This document shows positions 1 to 8,507 of a stretch of 64,000 nt of DNA, in pieces. This DNA comes from Streptomyces zhihengii (GTDB lineage: Bacteria; Actinomycetota; Actinomycetes; Streptomycetales; Streptomycetaceae), in NCBI RefSeq assembly GCF_016919245.1, contig NZ_JAFEJA010000001.1, positions 5,915,501 through 5,979,500 on the forward strand. The letters are read 5' to 3'. The notes beneath the pieces are model-generated. The model was given only the letters and a program-made list of their open reading frames with translations, ran no database searches and was not told where the DNA came from. Numbering within the stretch: position 1 is the first letter of the stretch; each line of letters starts with the position of its first letter. A program made the translations under genes and the position numbers.

Positions 1-580
1 AGTCGGTCAGCAGCCGGTGGTAGACCGCCTCCTGCCCGGCCGTCACCAGCACCTCGTTCCAGCCGTGCAGCGCCAGCACGTCGAGCTGGCGCTCCCAGCG
101 CGGCCAGTCGGCGTAGGGGGCGGTGTAGCCGTCGTGGGTGTCGTTGTACACGAACCGGTGCGGGACGGTCGCCGACCGCTTCAGCGGCGCCGCCGGGGCC
201 GGCAGCTCCGGCGGCAGGCCGAGCCGGGAGCCGGCCCACGAGATGTGCGCCCGGCAGACGTACTTGAGGTACCAGTGCACCCCGGTCAGCAGCACGCCGG
301 CGCTGGTGCCGGTCACGGTGATGCGCCCCGCGGTGCCGGTCACCTCGAAGCGCTCGGGCCCGCCGACCGTACGCAGGGTGAACTGGCCGGCGTGGTCCGG
401 CAGCAGCCGCCGCAGCGCGGCGAGCGCGGCACCGGCCGCGTCCGCGCGGGCGGACGGCGCGGCGGGCGGGACGGAGGGGGAGGGGACGGCGGCGGTCGCG
501 GGGGTGTGCGCGCCGAGCGCGGCGCCCATCCCGACGGCTCCGGCGGTGCCCAGCAGAGTGCGTCTCGACAGCTCGTACAT
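1..580 (-). CDS. Alpha-N-acetylglucosaminidase (GH89), partial at 3' end
   Basis: Reading right to left from ATG at 580 gives 193 residues before the window edge. The N-terminus has a twin-arginine-like signal (SRRTLLGTAGAVG), so the enzyme is probably exported by Tat and acts outside the cell or at the wall. Residues from about 50 form the N-terminal GH89 domain, followed by the strongly conserved start of the catalytic barrel (VYNDTHDGYTAPYADW and LHGWNEVLVT). GH89 enzymes remove terminal alpha-linked N-acetylglucosamine from glycans. A GGAGGA ribosome site lies 7 nt before the start. The catalytic glutamates would be beyond the window, so activity cannot be judged. Family call is by motif recognition and is firm. 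Confidence 0.88.
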   Translation of the reverse strand, partial: MYELSRRTLLGTAGAVGMGAALGAHTPATAAVPSPSVPPAAPSARADAAGAALAALRRLLPDHAGQFTLRTVGGPERFEVTGTAGRITVTGTSAGVLLTGVHWYLKYVCRAHISWAGSRLGLPPELPAPAAPLKRSATVPHRFVYNDTHDGYTAPYADWPRWERQLDVLALHGWNEVLVTAGQEAVYHRLLTD

Positions 581-695
581 ACAGCGCTCCTCCGTGTTGC
601 TCCAAGCGGTGCTCCGGCGGCAACGGGTGCGTGCGGAGCGCAGGTTACCCGCGGTTCTCTCCCGCGCAGGGGGACCGGAGGGGCACGATGGCCGG

Positions 696-1259
696 ATGCG
701 GACGACAACGACCACGAACACACCACGGACGGCCCGGACGGTACTGGCGGTTGCGCTCATCGTCCTGGCGTCGGCCTGTTCACCGGGTGAACGCGATCAC
801 GGGCGTGTCGCGGATACGGGCACGGCCTCCGCCGCCCCGCGCACCGCCTCGGGCAGCCTGGAGGATCTCGCGCGGCAGGCCGGCTGCGAGCCGAACATCC
901 AGACGGACGCGGCCGAACTGCGGCAGGCGAACTGCGCGACGGCGCAGGGGAAGTACGTCCTCGCCACCTTCGCCACCGAGGACGGGCAGCGCGTCTGGCT
1001 CGACGAGGCGGACGACTACGGGGGGACGTACCTGGTCGGCGGGAGCTGGGTCGCGGTCGGCGACGAGAAGGTGGTGGCGGCGCTGCGGGGCCGTCTCGGC
1101 GGCACGGTGCGCACCGGAACGGACCACGGATCGCACCCGGGCGGCGGCACCTCCGGCGGCGGTACCTCCGGAGCCGGGGAGCACGAGGGCCACGAGAGCC
1201 CCGCGGGCGACGGAGGCCACGAGGGCCACGAACGCCACGAAGGGACCCCTCAGGGCTGA
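696..1259 (+). CDS. Putative secreted lipoprotein with His/Gly-rich tail
   Basis: A 187-residue protein with a basic N-terminus, a hydrophobic stretch and a Cys in the context LASAC at about residue 28, which is a slightly atypical lipobox (Ala rather than Leu at -3). The mature part (about residues 50-130) is a small domain I do not recognise, with two Cys. The last 60 residues are Gly/Thr/Ser rich and then carry many His and Glu (repeats of GHE/HEGH), which could bind metal ions; this is inference. ATG 696 was chosen because it gives an intact signal peptide; the purine-rich GGAGGGG lies about 12 nt upstream. It is convergent with the DUF1996 gene and separated from it by a very strong hairpin. 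Confidence 0.75.
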   Translation: MRTTTTTNTPRTARTVLAVALIVLASACSPGERDHGRVADTGTASAAPRTASGSLEDLARQAGCEPNIQTDAAELRQANCATAQGKYVLATFATEDGQRVWLDEADDYGGTYLVGGSWVAVGDEKVVAALRGRLGGTVRTGTDHGSHPGGGTSGGGTSGAGEHEGHESPAGDGGHEGHERHEGTPQG

Positions 1260-1372
1260 CCGCACGGTGCGGTGGACGCCGCCCGCCCGGCCCCAGGCCC
1301 GGACCGCGTCCGCCGCACCCCGTACCGACCGCCGGGCGCACGTCCGCACGCCCGCGCCGTCCCACCGTCCGC

Positions 1373-1433
1373 GCACGCCGAGGCCGGGCGGGTCCGGGAG
1401 CATCGCTCCCGGACCCGCCCGGCCTCGGCGTGC
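1373..1433. terminator. Bidirectional hairpin terminator
   Basis: A perfect 29-bp inverted repeat (arms 1373-1401 and 1405-1433) with a 3-nt loop. It lies between the stop codons of the convergent lipoprotein gene and DUF1996 gene, so it can serve both. No U-tract follows, as is usual in Streptomyces. Confidence 0.9.
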
Positions 1434-1441
1434 TCAGCGGG

Positions 1442-3016
1442 TCAGCGGCACCTCCGCCCGCCGTTGATGCAGCTCACCATCTTGTTCATCAGCCTCTCGT
1501 CGAAGACGTTGATGAAGTCGCCGTGGTCCGTGACCGGCTTGTGCAGCTGCTCGGGGAACGAGTCGACCGCGAACACCGAGGCGTTCCCCCCGTCGAAGAC
1601 CGGCGGCGGCACGTCGTAGACGATCCGCTGCACGAGCTGGGGGATCGCCCGGAAGCCCTGCGGGCAGCGCCCGCCCGCGTCGGCGAACGCCACATGGGTG
1701 CGGTGGTTGGCGCTGTCGGTGTTCTGGCCGTCCCAGCAGCTCTGGAACGCGAAGGTGCGCACCACCTGGCTGTTCTCGGGGCAGATCGGGTACTTGTCCT
1801 TGAGCTGCCGGTCCTCGAAGCCCGTGCAGCTCCACGAGGCGTTCGCGTTCGCGTCGCCGTTGACGAAGGCCTTCGCGTCGCCCGTGATGATGCGCAGGAA
1901 CCGGGGCATCGCGGTGACCTTGCTCCGCGGGCTGCCGACGAAGGACAGGGTGACCTGCGACGGGGTCTGGATCTCGCCCACGTTCTGGTCGTTGCCGCCG
2001 CCGTCGGCCGCCGCGTCGTTCTCGTCCTGGCCGTTCTGGAGCCGCAGCACCGGCCAGTAGTAGGTCGACCGGTCGCCCTGGTTGCGGCAGGTGGTGGCGC
2101 CCGCGGCGAGGTCGTCGTCGCTGGCGAAGGCGTCGTTGGCCTGGTTGCCCACGTAGTCGTGCATGTGGTGGGCGCCGTTGCTGACACCCGGGGCGACGAT
2201 GACGTTGTCGGGGTTGAACTTGCCGTTGGCGTTCACACCGCAGTCGGTCGTGAAGGTGCCGCGGGAGGCGCCCCGGCGGTTGCGCGGCTGCTGCACGTTC
2301 GGCTGCACGTCCTCGATCGCGACGAAGTCGCCCGCCTCGGGGCCGTTGCCGGCCTGGCCGCCGTTGCCGCCGTCCTGCCCGCCGCCGTCCCCGTCGCCGT
2401 TGCCGCCGTTTCCGTCGCCGCCGTCCTGGCCGCCGTTCTGGTTCTGGCCGTCTCCGCCGTTGCCTCCGTCGCCGTTGCCTCCGCCGTTCCCGCCGTCACC
2501 GTTCCCGTCGCCGCCGTTCTGGCCGTTGCCGTCGTCGCGCAGGGTGCAGGGAGCCATCTGCTCCAGCCCCTGCGGCCGTTCGGCCGACCGGTCGATCAGT
2601 GCGACGATCCGCTGAATGATCACCAGACGTTCGTTCCGCAGCGGCGCCAGGATCTGGTTCTCGCCGAAGGCGCGGTCCGCCTCCACCCGCTGCCGGTTGT
2701 CGGCGAAGCGCTGGTAGGCGACCGTGATCTGGGAGTCCAGCGTGGCGAGTTCGCGGTCGACCGCGAAACGCTGGTCGTCGGGAACCTCACGCAGCGAGTT
2801 GCCCACGTCGGGGCAGTCGATCGTGGACACCGACCGGCCGTCGGCCGCCCGGGTCCGGTTCTGCTGCTGGCCGTCACGCCCGCCGGGCCACCACCCCTCA
2901 CCGGCGGAGGCATAGGAGTTGGCCGCGATCAGCCCGCCCCCGCCCAGGATCAGTGCGGCCGAGGCGGCGATCGCCCGGTTGGCCAGCTTCGAGCGTTTTC
3001 TTGATGTGCGTCCCAT
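1442..3016 (-). CDS. Secreted DUF1996 domain protein
   Basis: 524 residues. The order is: basic N-terminus and hydrophobic signal or anchor (about residues 12-38); a helical region of about 100 residues (45-155) rich in Arg/Gln/Glu and flanked by Cys; a low-complexity linker of Gly, Asn, Asp and Gln (about 165-230); then the DUF1996 domain (about 245-515), recognisable by [20 protein letters not shown] and the following Cys- and Trp-rich segments. DUF1996 is common in fungi and actinobacteria and has no settled function; the fold resembles carbohydrate-active proteins, so a wall or polysaccharide role is possible. ATG 3016 has an AGAGGAG ribosome site 4-5 nt upstream. The domain architecture is mirrored by the gene at 15862-16611. 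Confidence 0.88.
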   Translation of the reverse strand: MGRTSRKRSKLANRAIAASAALILGGGGLIAANSYASAGEGWWPGGRDGQQQNRTRAADGRSVSTIDCPDVGNSLREVPDDQRFAVDRELATLDSQITVAYQRFADNRQRVEADRAFGENQILAPLRNERLVIIQRIVALIDRSAERPQGLEQMAPCTLRDDGNGQNGGDGNGDGGNGGGNGDGGNGGDGQNQNGGQDGGDGNGGNGDGDGGGQDGGNGGQAGNGPEAGDFVAIEDVQPNVQQPRNRRGASRGTFTTDCGVNANGKFNPDNVIVAPGVSNGAHHMHDYVGNQANDAFASDDDLAAGATTCRNQGDRSTYYWPVLRLQNGQDENDAAADGGGNDQNVGEIQTPSQVTLSFVGSPRSKVTAMPRFLRIITGDAKAFVNGDANANASWSCTGFEDRQLKDKYPICPENSQVVRTFAFQSCWDGQNTDSANHRTHVAFADAGGRCPQGFRAIPQLVQRIVYDVPPPVFDGGNASVFAVDSFPEQLHKPVTDHGDFINVFDERLMNKMVSCINGGRRCR

Positions 3017-3174
3017 GGAACTCCTCTGCTTCGTTGCCGGGGTGTGTGGGATGAAAGGGGGGTCCCGGCAGAGGGAGAAGCGCGCCGTTCCATACGGCGG
3101 GGGCGCGGGAGGCGTTCAGCGCCGGCGGCAGTTCGTAGGATGGTCCAACGGCACATGCGGACGAGACTGGTGAA

Positions 3175-3192
3175 GCCGGACACCGGTCCGGC
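3175..3192. terminator. Possible short hairpin after the response-regulator gene
   Basis: A 7-bp inverted repeat (GCCGGAC / GTCCGGC, 4-nt loop) just downstream of the stop of the response regulator. Weak compared with other hairpins in this window. Confidence 0.4.
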
Positions 3193-3207
3193 CCCCGTCC
3201 GTCGTGG

Positions 3208-3855
3208 CTACCCGCGGTCCAGGTAGGCCAGCACCGCCAGCACCCGGCGGTTGTCGTCGTCGGACACCGGCAGACCGAGCTTGGCGAAGATGTTGGAGGT
3301 GTGCTTCGCGATCGCCCGCTCCGTCACCACGAGCTGCGTCGCGATGGCCGTGTTCGAACGCCCCTGGGCCATCAGCTCCATGACCTCCAGCTCACGCGGC
3401 GTCAGCGCGCCGATCGGCTGGTCCTGGGAGCGGCGGCTCAGAAGCTGGGAGATCACCTGCGGATCCATCGCCGTACCGCCGCCCGCCACCCGGCGCACCG
3501 CGTCGACGAACTGCTCCGCGTCGAAGACCCGGTCCTTCAGCAGGTAGCCCACCCCGCCGTTGCCGTCCGCCAGCAGCTCGCGCGCGTACAACTGCTCCAC
3601 GTGCTGCGACAGCACCAGCACCGGCAGCCCGGGCCGCGCCCGCCGGGCCGCGAGCGCGCACTGCAGCCCCTCGTCGGTGTGGGACGGCGGAAGCCGGACG
3701 TCGACGACCGCGACGTCCGGCTCCAGCTCGGCGAGCGCCTTCGACAGCTCCGGGCCGCTCTCCACGGCGGCGAGGATCTCGAAGCCGAACGCTTCCAGCA
3801 TCCGCACCAGGCCGTCGCGCAGCAGGAACAGGTCTTCGGCTAGGACGACGCGCAA
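3208..3855 (-). CDS. LuxR-type (NarL family) response regulator
   Basis: 215 residues. Receiver domain at about 1-120 with the acidic pocket ED near residue 7-8 and the phospho-acceptor Asp52 in VVDVRLP; LuxR helix-turn-helix at about 150-200 (LTPRELEVMELMAQGRSN...). TTG at 3855 is chosen as start because it lies 5 nt after GGAG and gives the usual RVVLAED N-terminus; the first 16 bases overlap the end of the histidine kinase gene, so the two are translationally coupled. It presumably receives phosphate from that kinase and controls the divergent MMPL exporter, by analogy with similar Streptomyces loci; the target is inference. Confidence 0.93.
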   Translation of the reverse strand: MRVVLAEDLFLLRDGLVRMLEAFGFEILAAVESGPELSKALAELEPDVAVVDVRLPPSHTDEGLQCALAARRARPGLPVLVLSQHVEQLYARELLADGNGGVGYLLKDRVFDAEQFVDAVRRVAGGGTAMDPQVISQLLSRRSQDQPIGALTPRELEVMELMAQGRSNTAIATQLVVTERAIAKHTSNIFAKLGLPVSDDDNRRVLAVLAYLDRG

Positions 3856-5099
3856 GGGATCTCCATGGTGACCATGGTGGGACCGCCCGCGGGACTGCTG
3901 ACGGCCAGGACGCCGTCGAATGTACCGAGCCTGCGTTCGACCCCGCTCAGCCCCGAGCCGGCTCCGACCGAGGCCCCGCCCCCGCCGTTGTCCGTGACCG
4001 CGATCCGCAGCGAGCCGTCGGTGTGCGTGATGTCGACCCATATCCGGTCGCCCCCGCCGTGCTTGACCGCGTTCGTCAGCGCCTCGCTCACCGCGAAGTA
4101 CGCCGCCGACTCCACCGGCGCCTCCACCCGGCCCGTCATCTCCACGTCCACCTCGCAGCTCACCGGCAGCCGCAGCGCCAGCGCCCGCACCGCGTCCCCG
4201 AGCCCGCGCTCCGCCAGCACCGGCGGGTGGATGCCGCGCACCAGGTCGCGCAGCTCGGTCAGCGCCTCGGCCGACGACGTGCGCGCCGCCGCGATCAGCT
4301 TCTTGGCCTGCGCCGGGTCCTTCTCGATCAGCGCCTCGATGGTGCTCAGGTTCATCCCCATGGCGACCAGCCGCGCCTGCGCGCCGTCGTGCAGATCCCG
4401 CTCGATACGGCGCAGTTCGGCGGCCGAGGTGTCCACCGCGTCGTGCCGGGTGGCGGTCAGCCGGTCGATGCGCTGCTCCAGGTCCCCACGGCTCGGGGTC
4501 AGCGAGGCCGCGGCGATCCTGAAGTGGCTCCGCACCAGCAGCGGGTTCACGAAGGTCGCGAGGACCATCCAGCCCAGGCCGAGGACGGCCGCCAGCCCCG
4601 CCGTCCCGGCGCTGTCCACCGGCAGGAAGGTGTACCAGTAGGTGCCGCCCGCCTCGACGATCGGCTTCCACAGGCCCACGGCCAGCAGCAGCCCGAAGAG
4701 TCCCTCCAGCCAGAGCGCCGGCGCGAGCAGCGCCACCGTCGCGCCCGCCGTGATGTCGGTGAACAGCCACTGCATGTCCCGGCGGGTGGCCGGATCCTTC
4801 ATCATCCGGACGCACCGCTCGACCTGCCCCGCGAGCCCGCCGCGCGCCGGTCCCCCGGGCCGGTACGCGCTGGGGATGCGGACCCCGGACCACTGCGCGG
4901 CCAGCAGCCGGCGGCTGTTCGCCTGGGCGCGGACCAGCGACAGCAGCGGGGGAGTGGTGAAGATCCCGATGCCGATCGGGATCAGGCTGACGGACACCAG
5001 CGTCAGCGTGAACAGCAGGACCGAGCCGATCAGTGCCGTCAGGGCCAGCGCGAGCCCCCGCACGCCCGCCACCAGAGAGGCCCGCAACCTCGTGATCAT
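3840..5099 (-). CDS. Two-component sensor histidine kinase (DesK/HisKA_3 type)
   Basis: 419 residues. Four or so membrane segments in the first 200 residues (about 15-48, 118-143, 150-185), then the HisKA_3 dimerisation domain with phospho-acceptor His237 in RRIERDLHDGAQARL, and an HATPase domain with the N-box EALTNAVKH and glycine-rich G boxes. This is the standard partner for a LuxR-type regulator. ATG 5099 is preceded by GAGGGG at 8 nt. The gene is transcribed away from the MMPL exporter, with a 232-bp shared upstream region (5100-5331). The short extracytoplasmic loops suggest sensing at or within the membrane. Confidence 0.93.
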   Translation of the reverse strand: MITRLRASLVAGVRGLALALTALIGSVLLFTLTLVSVSLIPIGIGIFTTPPLLSLVRAQANSRRLLAAQWSGVRIPSAYRPGGPARGGLAGQVERCVRMMKDPATRRDMQWLFTDITAGATVALLAPALWLEGLFGLLLAVGLWKPIVEAGGTYWYTFLPVDSAGTAGLAAVLGLGWMVLATFVNPLLVRSHFRIAAASLTPSRGDLEQRIDRLTATRHDAVDTSAAELRRIERDLHDGAQARLVAMGMNLSTIEALIEKDPAQAKKLIAAARTSSAEALTELRDLVRGIHPPVLAERGLGDAVRALALRLPVSCEVDVEMTGRVEAPVESAAYFAVSEALTNAVKHGGGDRIWVDITHTDGSLRIAVTDNGGGGASVGAGSGLSGVERRLGTFDGVLAVSSPAGGPTMVTMEIPCASS

Positions 5100-5331
5100 C
5101 GTCAAGTCCCCTCGTCGTCCTGTCTCGGCGACCAGTCTGGCGGGCCGCCCCGGCCCGCCGCACTGGCCCCCGGCACCCGGCGGGGGTGTACCTGGCACCA
5201 CCCCCGGACCGTGTCGCCACGGCTCCCGGACAGGGGGCCCCGGCGGCTGGGGCGGACGGCCGCCGCTTCCTAACGTCGTCACCCGATCCGTACCGAATCC
5301 ATCGGCGGCGAAGGCCCAGGGGGAGCGCCCG

Positions 5332-7440
5332 GTGAAGAACAATCTCGCGGCACGCATCGGTGTGTGGAGCGCACACCATCGCAGGACGGCCGTCATCGGC
5401 TGGCTGCTGTTCGTCGTGCTCAGCACCGTCGTGGGCGGCGCCTCCGGCATGGTCGAGATGACCGAGTCGGAAGCGGGCAGCGGCGACTCCGCACGGGCCG
5501 TGCGGATCCTCGCGGACGCCGGTCTGGAGCAGCCCGCCGGTGAACTCGTCCTGGTCAGCGGCGACACCGCCGACGCCTGGCGCCCCGCGGCCCGGGACCT
5601 CACGGCGGCGATCGAGCGGACGGGCGAGGTGAGCCGGGTCCAGCCGCCGCTGCCCTCGAAGGACGGCCGGGAGGCGCTCGTCCGGTTCGAGATGAAGGGC
5701 GACGCCGCCGGGGCCGCCGACCGGGTCCAGCCGGTGCTCGACGCCGTCCGGGACACGGACCGGGCCCACGACGGCGTGGAACTGCACCAGTTCGGCCGGG
5801 CCAGTGCCGAGAAATGGCTGGCCGACCTGCTCTCCGACGACATGCGCAAGGCCGAGTTCACCGCCGTGCCGCTGGCGCTCGGCATCCTGCTGGTCGCCTT
5901 CGGCGCGCTCGTCGCCGCCCTGCTGCCCGTGGTGCTCGCCCTGACCGCCTGCATGGCCGCCTTCGGCCTGCTGTCCCTCGCCAGCCACCAACTGCACCTG
6001 TTCCAGACCACCTACTCGGTGATGTTCCTGGTCGGCCTCGCCGTCGGCGTCGACTACTGCCTCTTCTACCTGCGCCGCGAACGCGACGAACGGGCCGCCG
6101 GCCACGACGCGGAGACCGCCCTGCGGATCGCCGCCGCCACCAGCGGACGCGCGGTGCTCGTCTCCGGCGCCACCGTCATGCTGGCGATGTCGGGCATGTT
6201 CCTGTCCGGGCTGATGCTCTTCGAGGGCTTCGCCCTGGCCACCATCCTCGTCGTCCTCATCGCCATGCTCGGCTCCGTCACCGTGCTGCCCGCGCTGCTG
6301 GCCTGGCTCGGCGACCGCGTCGACGCGGGCCGGCTGCCCTTCCTCGGCCGCCGGCGCGACGGCGCCCGGGAGAGCGGCGCGATCGCCGGCGCGGTGCTCC
6401 GCCCCGTCCTCGCCCGCCCGCGCCTGTTCGCCTTCGCCTCGCTCGCCGTGCTGCTGGCCCTGGCGGCGCCCGCCGCCGGGATGAAGACCGAACAGCTCGG
6501 CATGGAGAAGCAGTTCGGCTCCGACGCGCCGCTCACCGTCGCCCACGAGCGGATCACCGAGGCGTTCCCCGGCGGACCGGAACCGGCGCGGGTCGTCGTC
6601 ACCGCCGACGACATCACCGCCCCCGCCGTCACCGCCGCGCTCGGCGGCTTCGAGCGGGTCACCGTGCACCGGGAGAAGAACGTCGCCGAGATCGAGGTAC
6701 CGCTGCCCGGCGACGGCAGCGACACCCGCTCCCGGCGGGCCCTGGCCGACCTGCGCGAGCACCGCCTGCCGGACGCCTTCGACGGCACCGGCGCCACGGT
6801 GCTCGTCGCCGGCGAACTCGCCGAGTCGGTCGACTTCAACGACCAGCTCAAGAAGGGCATCGTCCCGGTGTTCGTCTTCATCACCGTGGTCACCTTCCTG
6901 CTGATGCTGGTCTGCTTCCGCTCCTGGGTCATCGCGCTGACGTCCGTCGTGCTCAACCTGCTCTCCGTGGGCGCCGCCTACGGGGTGATGACCGCCGTCT
7001 TCCAGCACGGCATCGGCGCCTCGCTGATCGGCGCGGAGGCGGTCGGCGCCATCGAGGGCTGGATGCCGCTGTTCGTCCTGGTGGTGCTGTTCGGCCTGTC
7101 GATGGACTACCACGTCTTCGTCGTCTCCCGGATCCGCGAGGCCCACGACCGCGGCGCCGACACCCCCGCCGCCATCAGCGAGGGCATCCGCCGCACGGCG
7201 GGCGCGGTGACCGGGGCCGCCGCCATCATGGTCGCCGTCTTCGCCGTCTTCGCGACCCTCTCCATGCAGGACATGAAGCAGATGGGCGTGGGCCTCGCGG
7301 TGGCCGTCCTGCTCGACGCGACCCTCGTGCGCATGGTGCTCCTCCCCTCGACCATGTCCCTCCTGGGCCACCACAACTGGCCCCGCCGCAACCGGAAGCG
7401 CCCGGTCCCGGCCCGCCGCTCCAGCCCCGCCGGCGTCTGA
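5332..7440 (+). CDS. MMPL/RND-family membrane exporter
   Basis: 702 residues. GTG 5332 follows GGGAG at about 8 nt. Topology is the MMPL pattern duplicated: one membrane helix (about 20-40), a large extracytoplasmic domain, a bundle of helices (about 180-350), then a second helix, second periplasmic-side domain and second bundle (about 510-690). Characteristic segments include GVDYCLFYLRRERDE in the first bundle and GLSMDYHVFVVSRIREAHD in the second. Actinobacterial MMPL proteins export lipids, siderophores or antibiotics; the substrate here is unknown. Divergent from the two-component system, which probably regulates it. The last residues (SSPAGV) and stop codon are encoded by the first unit of the repeat array described next. 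Confidence 0.93.
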   Translation: MKNNLAARIGVWSAHHRRTAVIGWLLFVVLSTVVGGASGMVEMTESEAGSGDSARAVRILADAGLEQPAGELVLVSGDTADAWRPAARDLTAAIERTGEVSRVQPPLPSKDGREALVRFEMKGDAAGAADRVQPVLDAVRDTDRAHDGVELHQFGRASAEKWLADLLSDDMRKAEFTAVPLALGILLVAFGALVAALLPVVLALTACMAAFGLLSLASHQLHLFQTTYSVMFLVGLAVGVDYCLFYLRRERDERAAGHDAETALRIAAATSGRAVLVSGATVMLAMSGMFLSGLMLFEGFALATILVVLIAMLGSVTVLPALLAWLGDRVDAGRLPFLGRRRDGARESGAIAGAVLRPVLARPRLFAFASLAVLLALAAPAAGMKTEQLGMEKQFGSDAPLTVAHERITEAFPGGPEPARVVVTADDITAPAVTAALGGFERVTVHREKNVAEIEVPLPGDGSDTRSRRALADLREHRLPDAFDGTGATVLVAGELAESVDFNDQLKKGIVPVFVFITVVTFLLMLVCFRSWVIALTSVVLNLLSVGAAYGVMTAVFQHGIGASLIGAEAVGAIEGWMPLFVLVVLFGLSMDYHVFVVSRIREAHDRGADTPAAISEGIRRTAGAVTGAAAIMVAVFAVFATLSMQDMKQMGVGLAVAVLLDATLVRMVLLPSTMSLLGHHNWPRRNRKRPVPARRSSPAGV

Positions 7441-7593
7441 GGCGCTGCGCACGAGTCCGACCGCGAGGGCCCGCCCCTCCCAGCCCCGCCGGCGTCTGAG
7501 GCGCCCGAGCGCGGCCCCGCCCCTCCCAGCCCCGCCGGCGTCTGAGGCGCCCGAGCGCGGCCCCGCCCCTCCCAGCCCCGCCGGCGTTTGAGG
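7421..7593. repeat. Four copies of a dispersed GC-rich Streptomyces repeat
   Basis: The core GCCCCGCCGGCGTYTGAGG occurs four times, in units starting at 7421, 7480, 7526 and 7572 (the last three exactly 46 bp apart). The TGA of the core in the first copy is the stop codon of the MMPL gene. Related cores occur at 40.68 kb (same orientation) and at 40.79-40.98 kb (opposite orientation). Confidence 0.9.
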
Positions 7594-7631
7594 CGACCGC
7601 GCGGAGCGCGGTGCGGGTCCGGGCGGAGCCC

Positions 7632-7676
7632 GGGTGGCCGGCCCCGGGAGCATCACGCTCCCGGGGCCGGCCACCC
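7632..7676. terminator. Strong hairpin terminator after the MMPL gene
   Basis: Perfect 20-bp inverted repeat (7632-7651 and 7657-7676) with a 5-nt loop. Confidence 0.88.
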
Positions 7677-7690
7677 CGTGAACCCCGCCC

Positions 7691-7758
7691 CGCGACAGCC
7701 GAGCCCCCGCGGCAGCCGAGCCCTCCGCGACAGCCGAGCCCCCCGCGGCAGCCGAGTA
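7691..7758. repeat. Short tandem repeat, four units of 17-18 bp
   Basis: Units CGCGRCAGCCGAGCCC start at 7691, 7708, 7726 and 7744, alternating A and G at the R position. Directly upstream of the next gene's promoter. Confidence 0.8.
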
Positions 7759-7808
7759 ACCCCGGGTCACTCCCGCCGAGCCCCCGGCAGTGGCACCATG
7801 GCGCGACG

Positions 7809-8456
7809 ATGACGGATGCCCGGTCGCCCCTGCGCGCCCTGCGAGCCGCACTCTTCGCGGCAGTGGCCGTGCTCCTGGCCGCGATGGGGCATTCGTCCCT
7901 GTCTGCGCACGACATCCCGCCCTCCGCCCTGCTCGCCGCCCTCGGCGTGACCGCCGCCGCGGGCTGGGCGGCGGCCGGCCGCCGCCGGGGCCCGTGGTCG
8001 ATCGGCACCGGACTCCTCGCGGTGCAGGGCGCGCTGCACCTGCTCTTCGCCGCCCCCGCCCGCCCGGGCACCGCCCACCACCACACGCCCCACCCCGCCT
8101 ACGGCACGGCCCCCGTCCAGGACACCGCCGCGTACGACGCCCCCGTCCAGGCCCTCGGCTCCGACACCGGCATGATCGCCGTGCACCTCCTCGCGGCCGC
8201 CGCCTGCGCACTCTGGCTCGCCCACGGCGAGTCCGCGTTCTTCCGGCTCGCACGCACCGTGCTCGCCTTCGCCTTCACCCCGCTGCGGCTGCTGCTCGCC
8301 ACCGTGACGCCGCCCGGCCCGGCACGCCCCGGGCCCGCTCCCGTCCGCGCGGAGCCGCGCCGCCCGCACCATGTCGTCCTCGCGCACACCGTCGTCCGCC
8401 GGGGCCCGCCCGTACGGCCCGTCCCCCGCGCCACGGCCCCCGGAGCCACCGTCTGA
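7809..8456 (+). CDS. Small integral membrane protein, His-containing, unknown function
   Basis: 215 residues. Hydrophobic helices at about 12-32, 38-58, 68-85 and 115-140; a His-rich loop (HHHTPHPAY) around residue 90; a proline- and arginine-rich cytoplasmic tail. I do not recognise the family. It ends 51 bp before the PepSY gene and is probably cotranscribed with it, which suggests a shared role in redox or metal handling (inference from context and His content). ATG 7809 was chosen because it opens the protein just before the first helix; no clear ribosome site precedes it. Confidence 0.7.
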   Translation: MTDARSPLRALRAALFAAVAVLLAAMGHSSLSAHDIPPSALLAALGVTAAAGWAAAGRRRGPWSIGTGLLAVQGALHLLFAAPARPGTAHHHTPHPAYGTAPVQDTAAYDAPVQALGSDTGMIAVHLLAAAACALWLAHGESAFFRLARTVLAFAFTPLRLLLATVTPPGPARPGPAPVRAEPRRPHHVVLAHTVVRRGPPVRPVPRATAPGATV

Positions 8457-8507
8457 CACGACCTGGGGGCCGCTCTCCCCATGTCGACGTCAACTCCGAG
8501 GATGACC

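Larger units (their letters stand above)
7441..7808. other. 368-bp gap without a gene
   Basis: Holds the repeat array from the MMPL stop, a 20-bp-stem terminator (7632-7676), and a short tandem array (7691-7758). No convincing coding sequence was seen. Confidence 0.7.

Noticed and set aside
3208..8253. 1681-codon open frame on the minus strand spanning regulator, kinase and exporter
   Set aside because: Only its last 215 codons are real (the response regulator); upstream it reads through the kinase in another frame and antisense to the MMPL gene.
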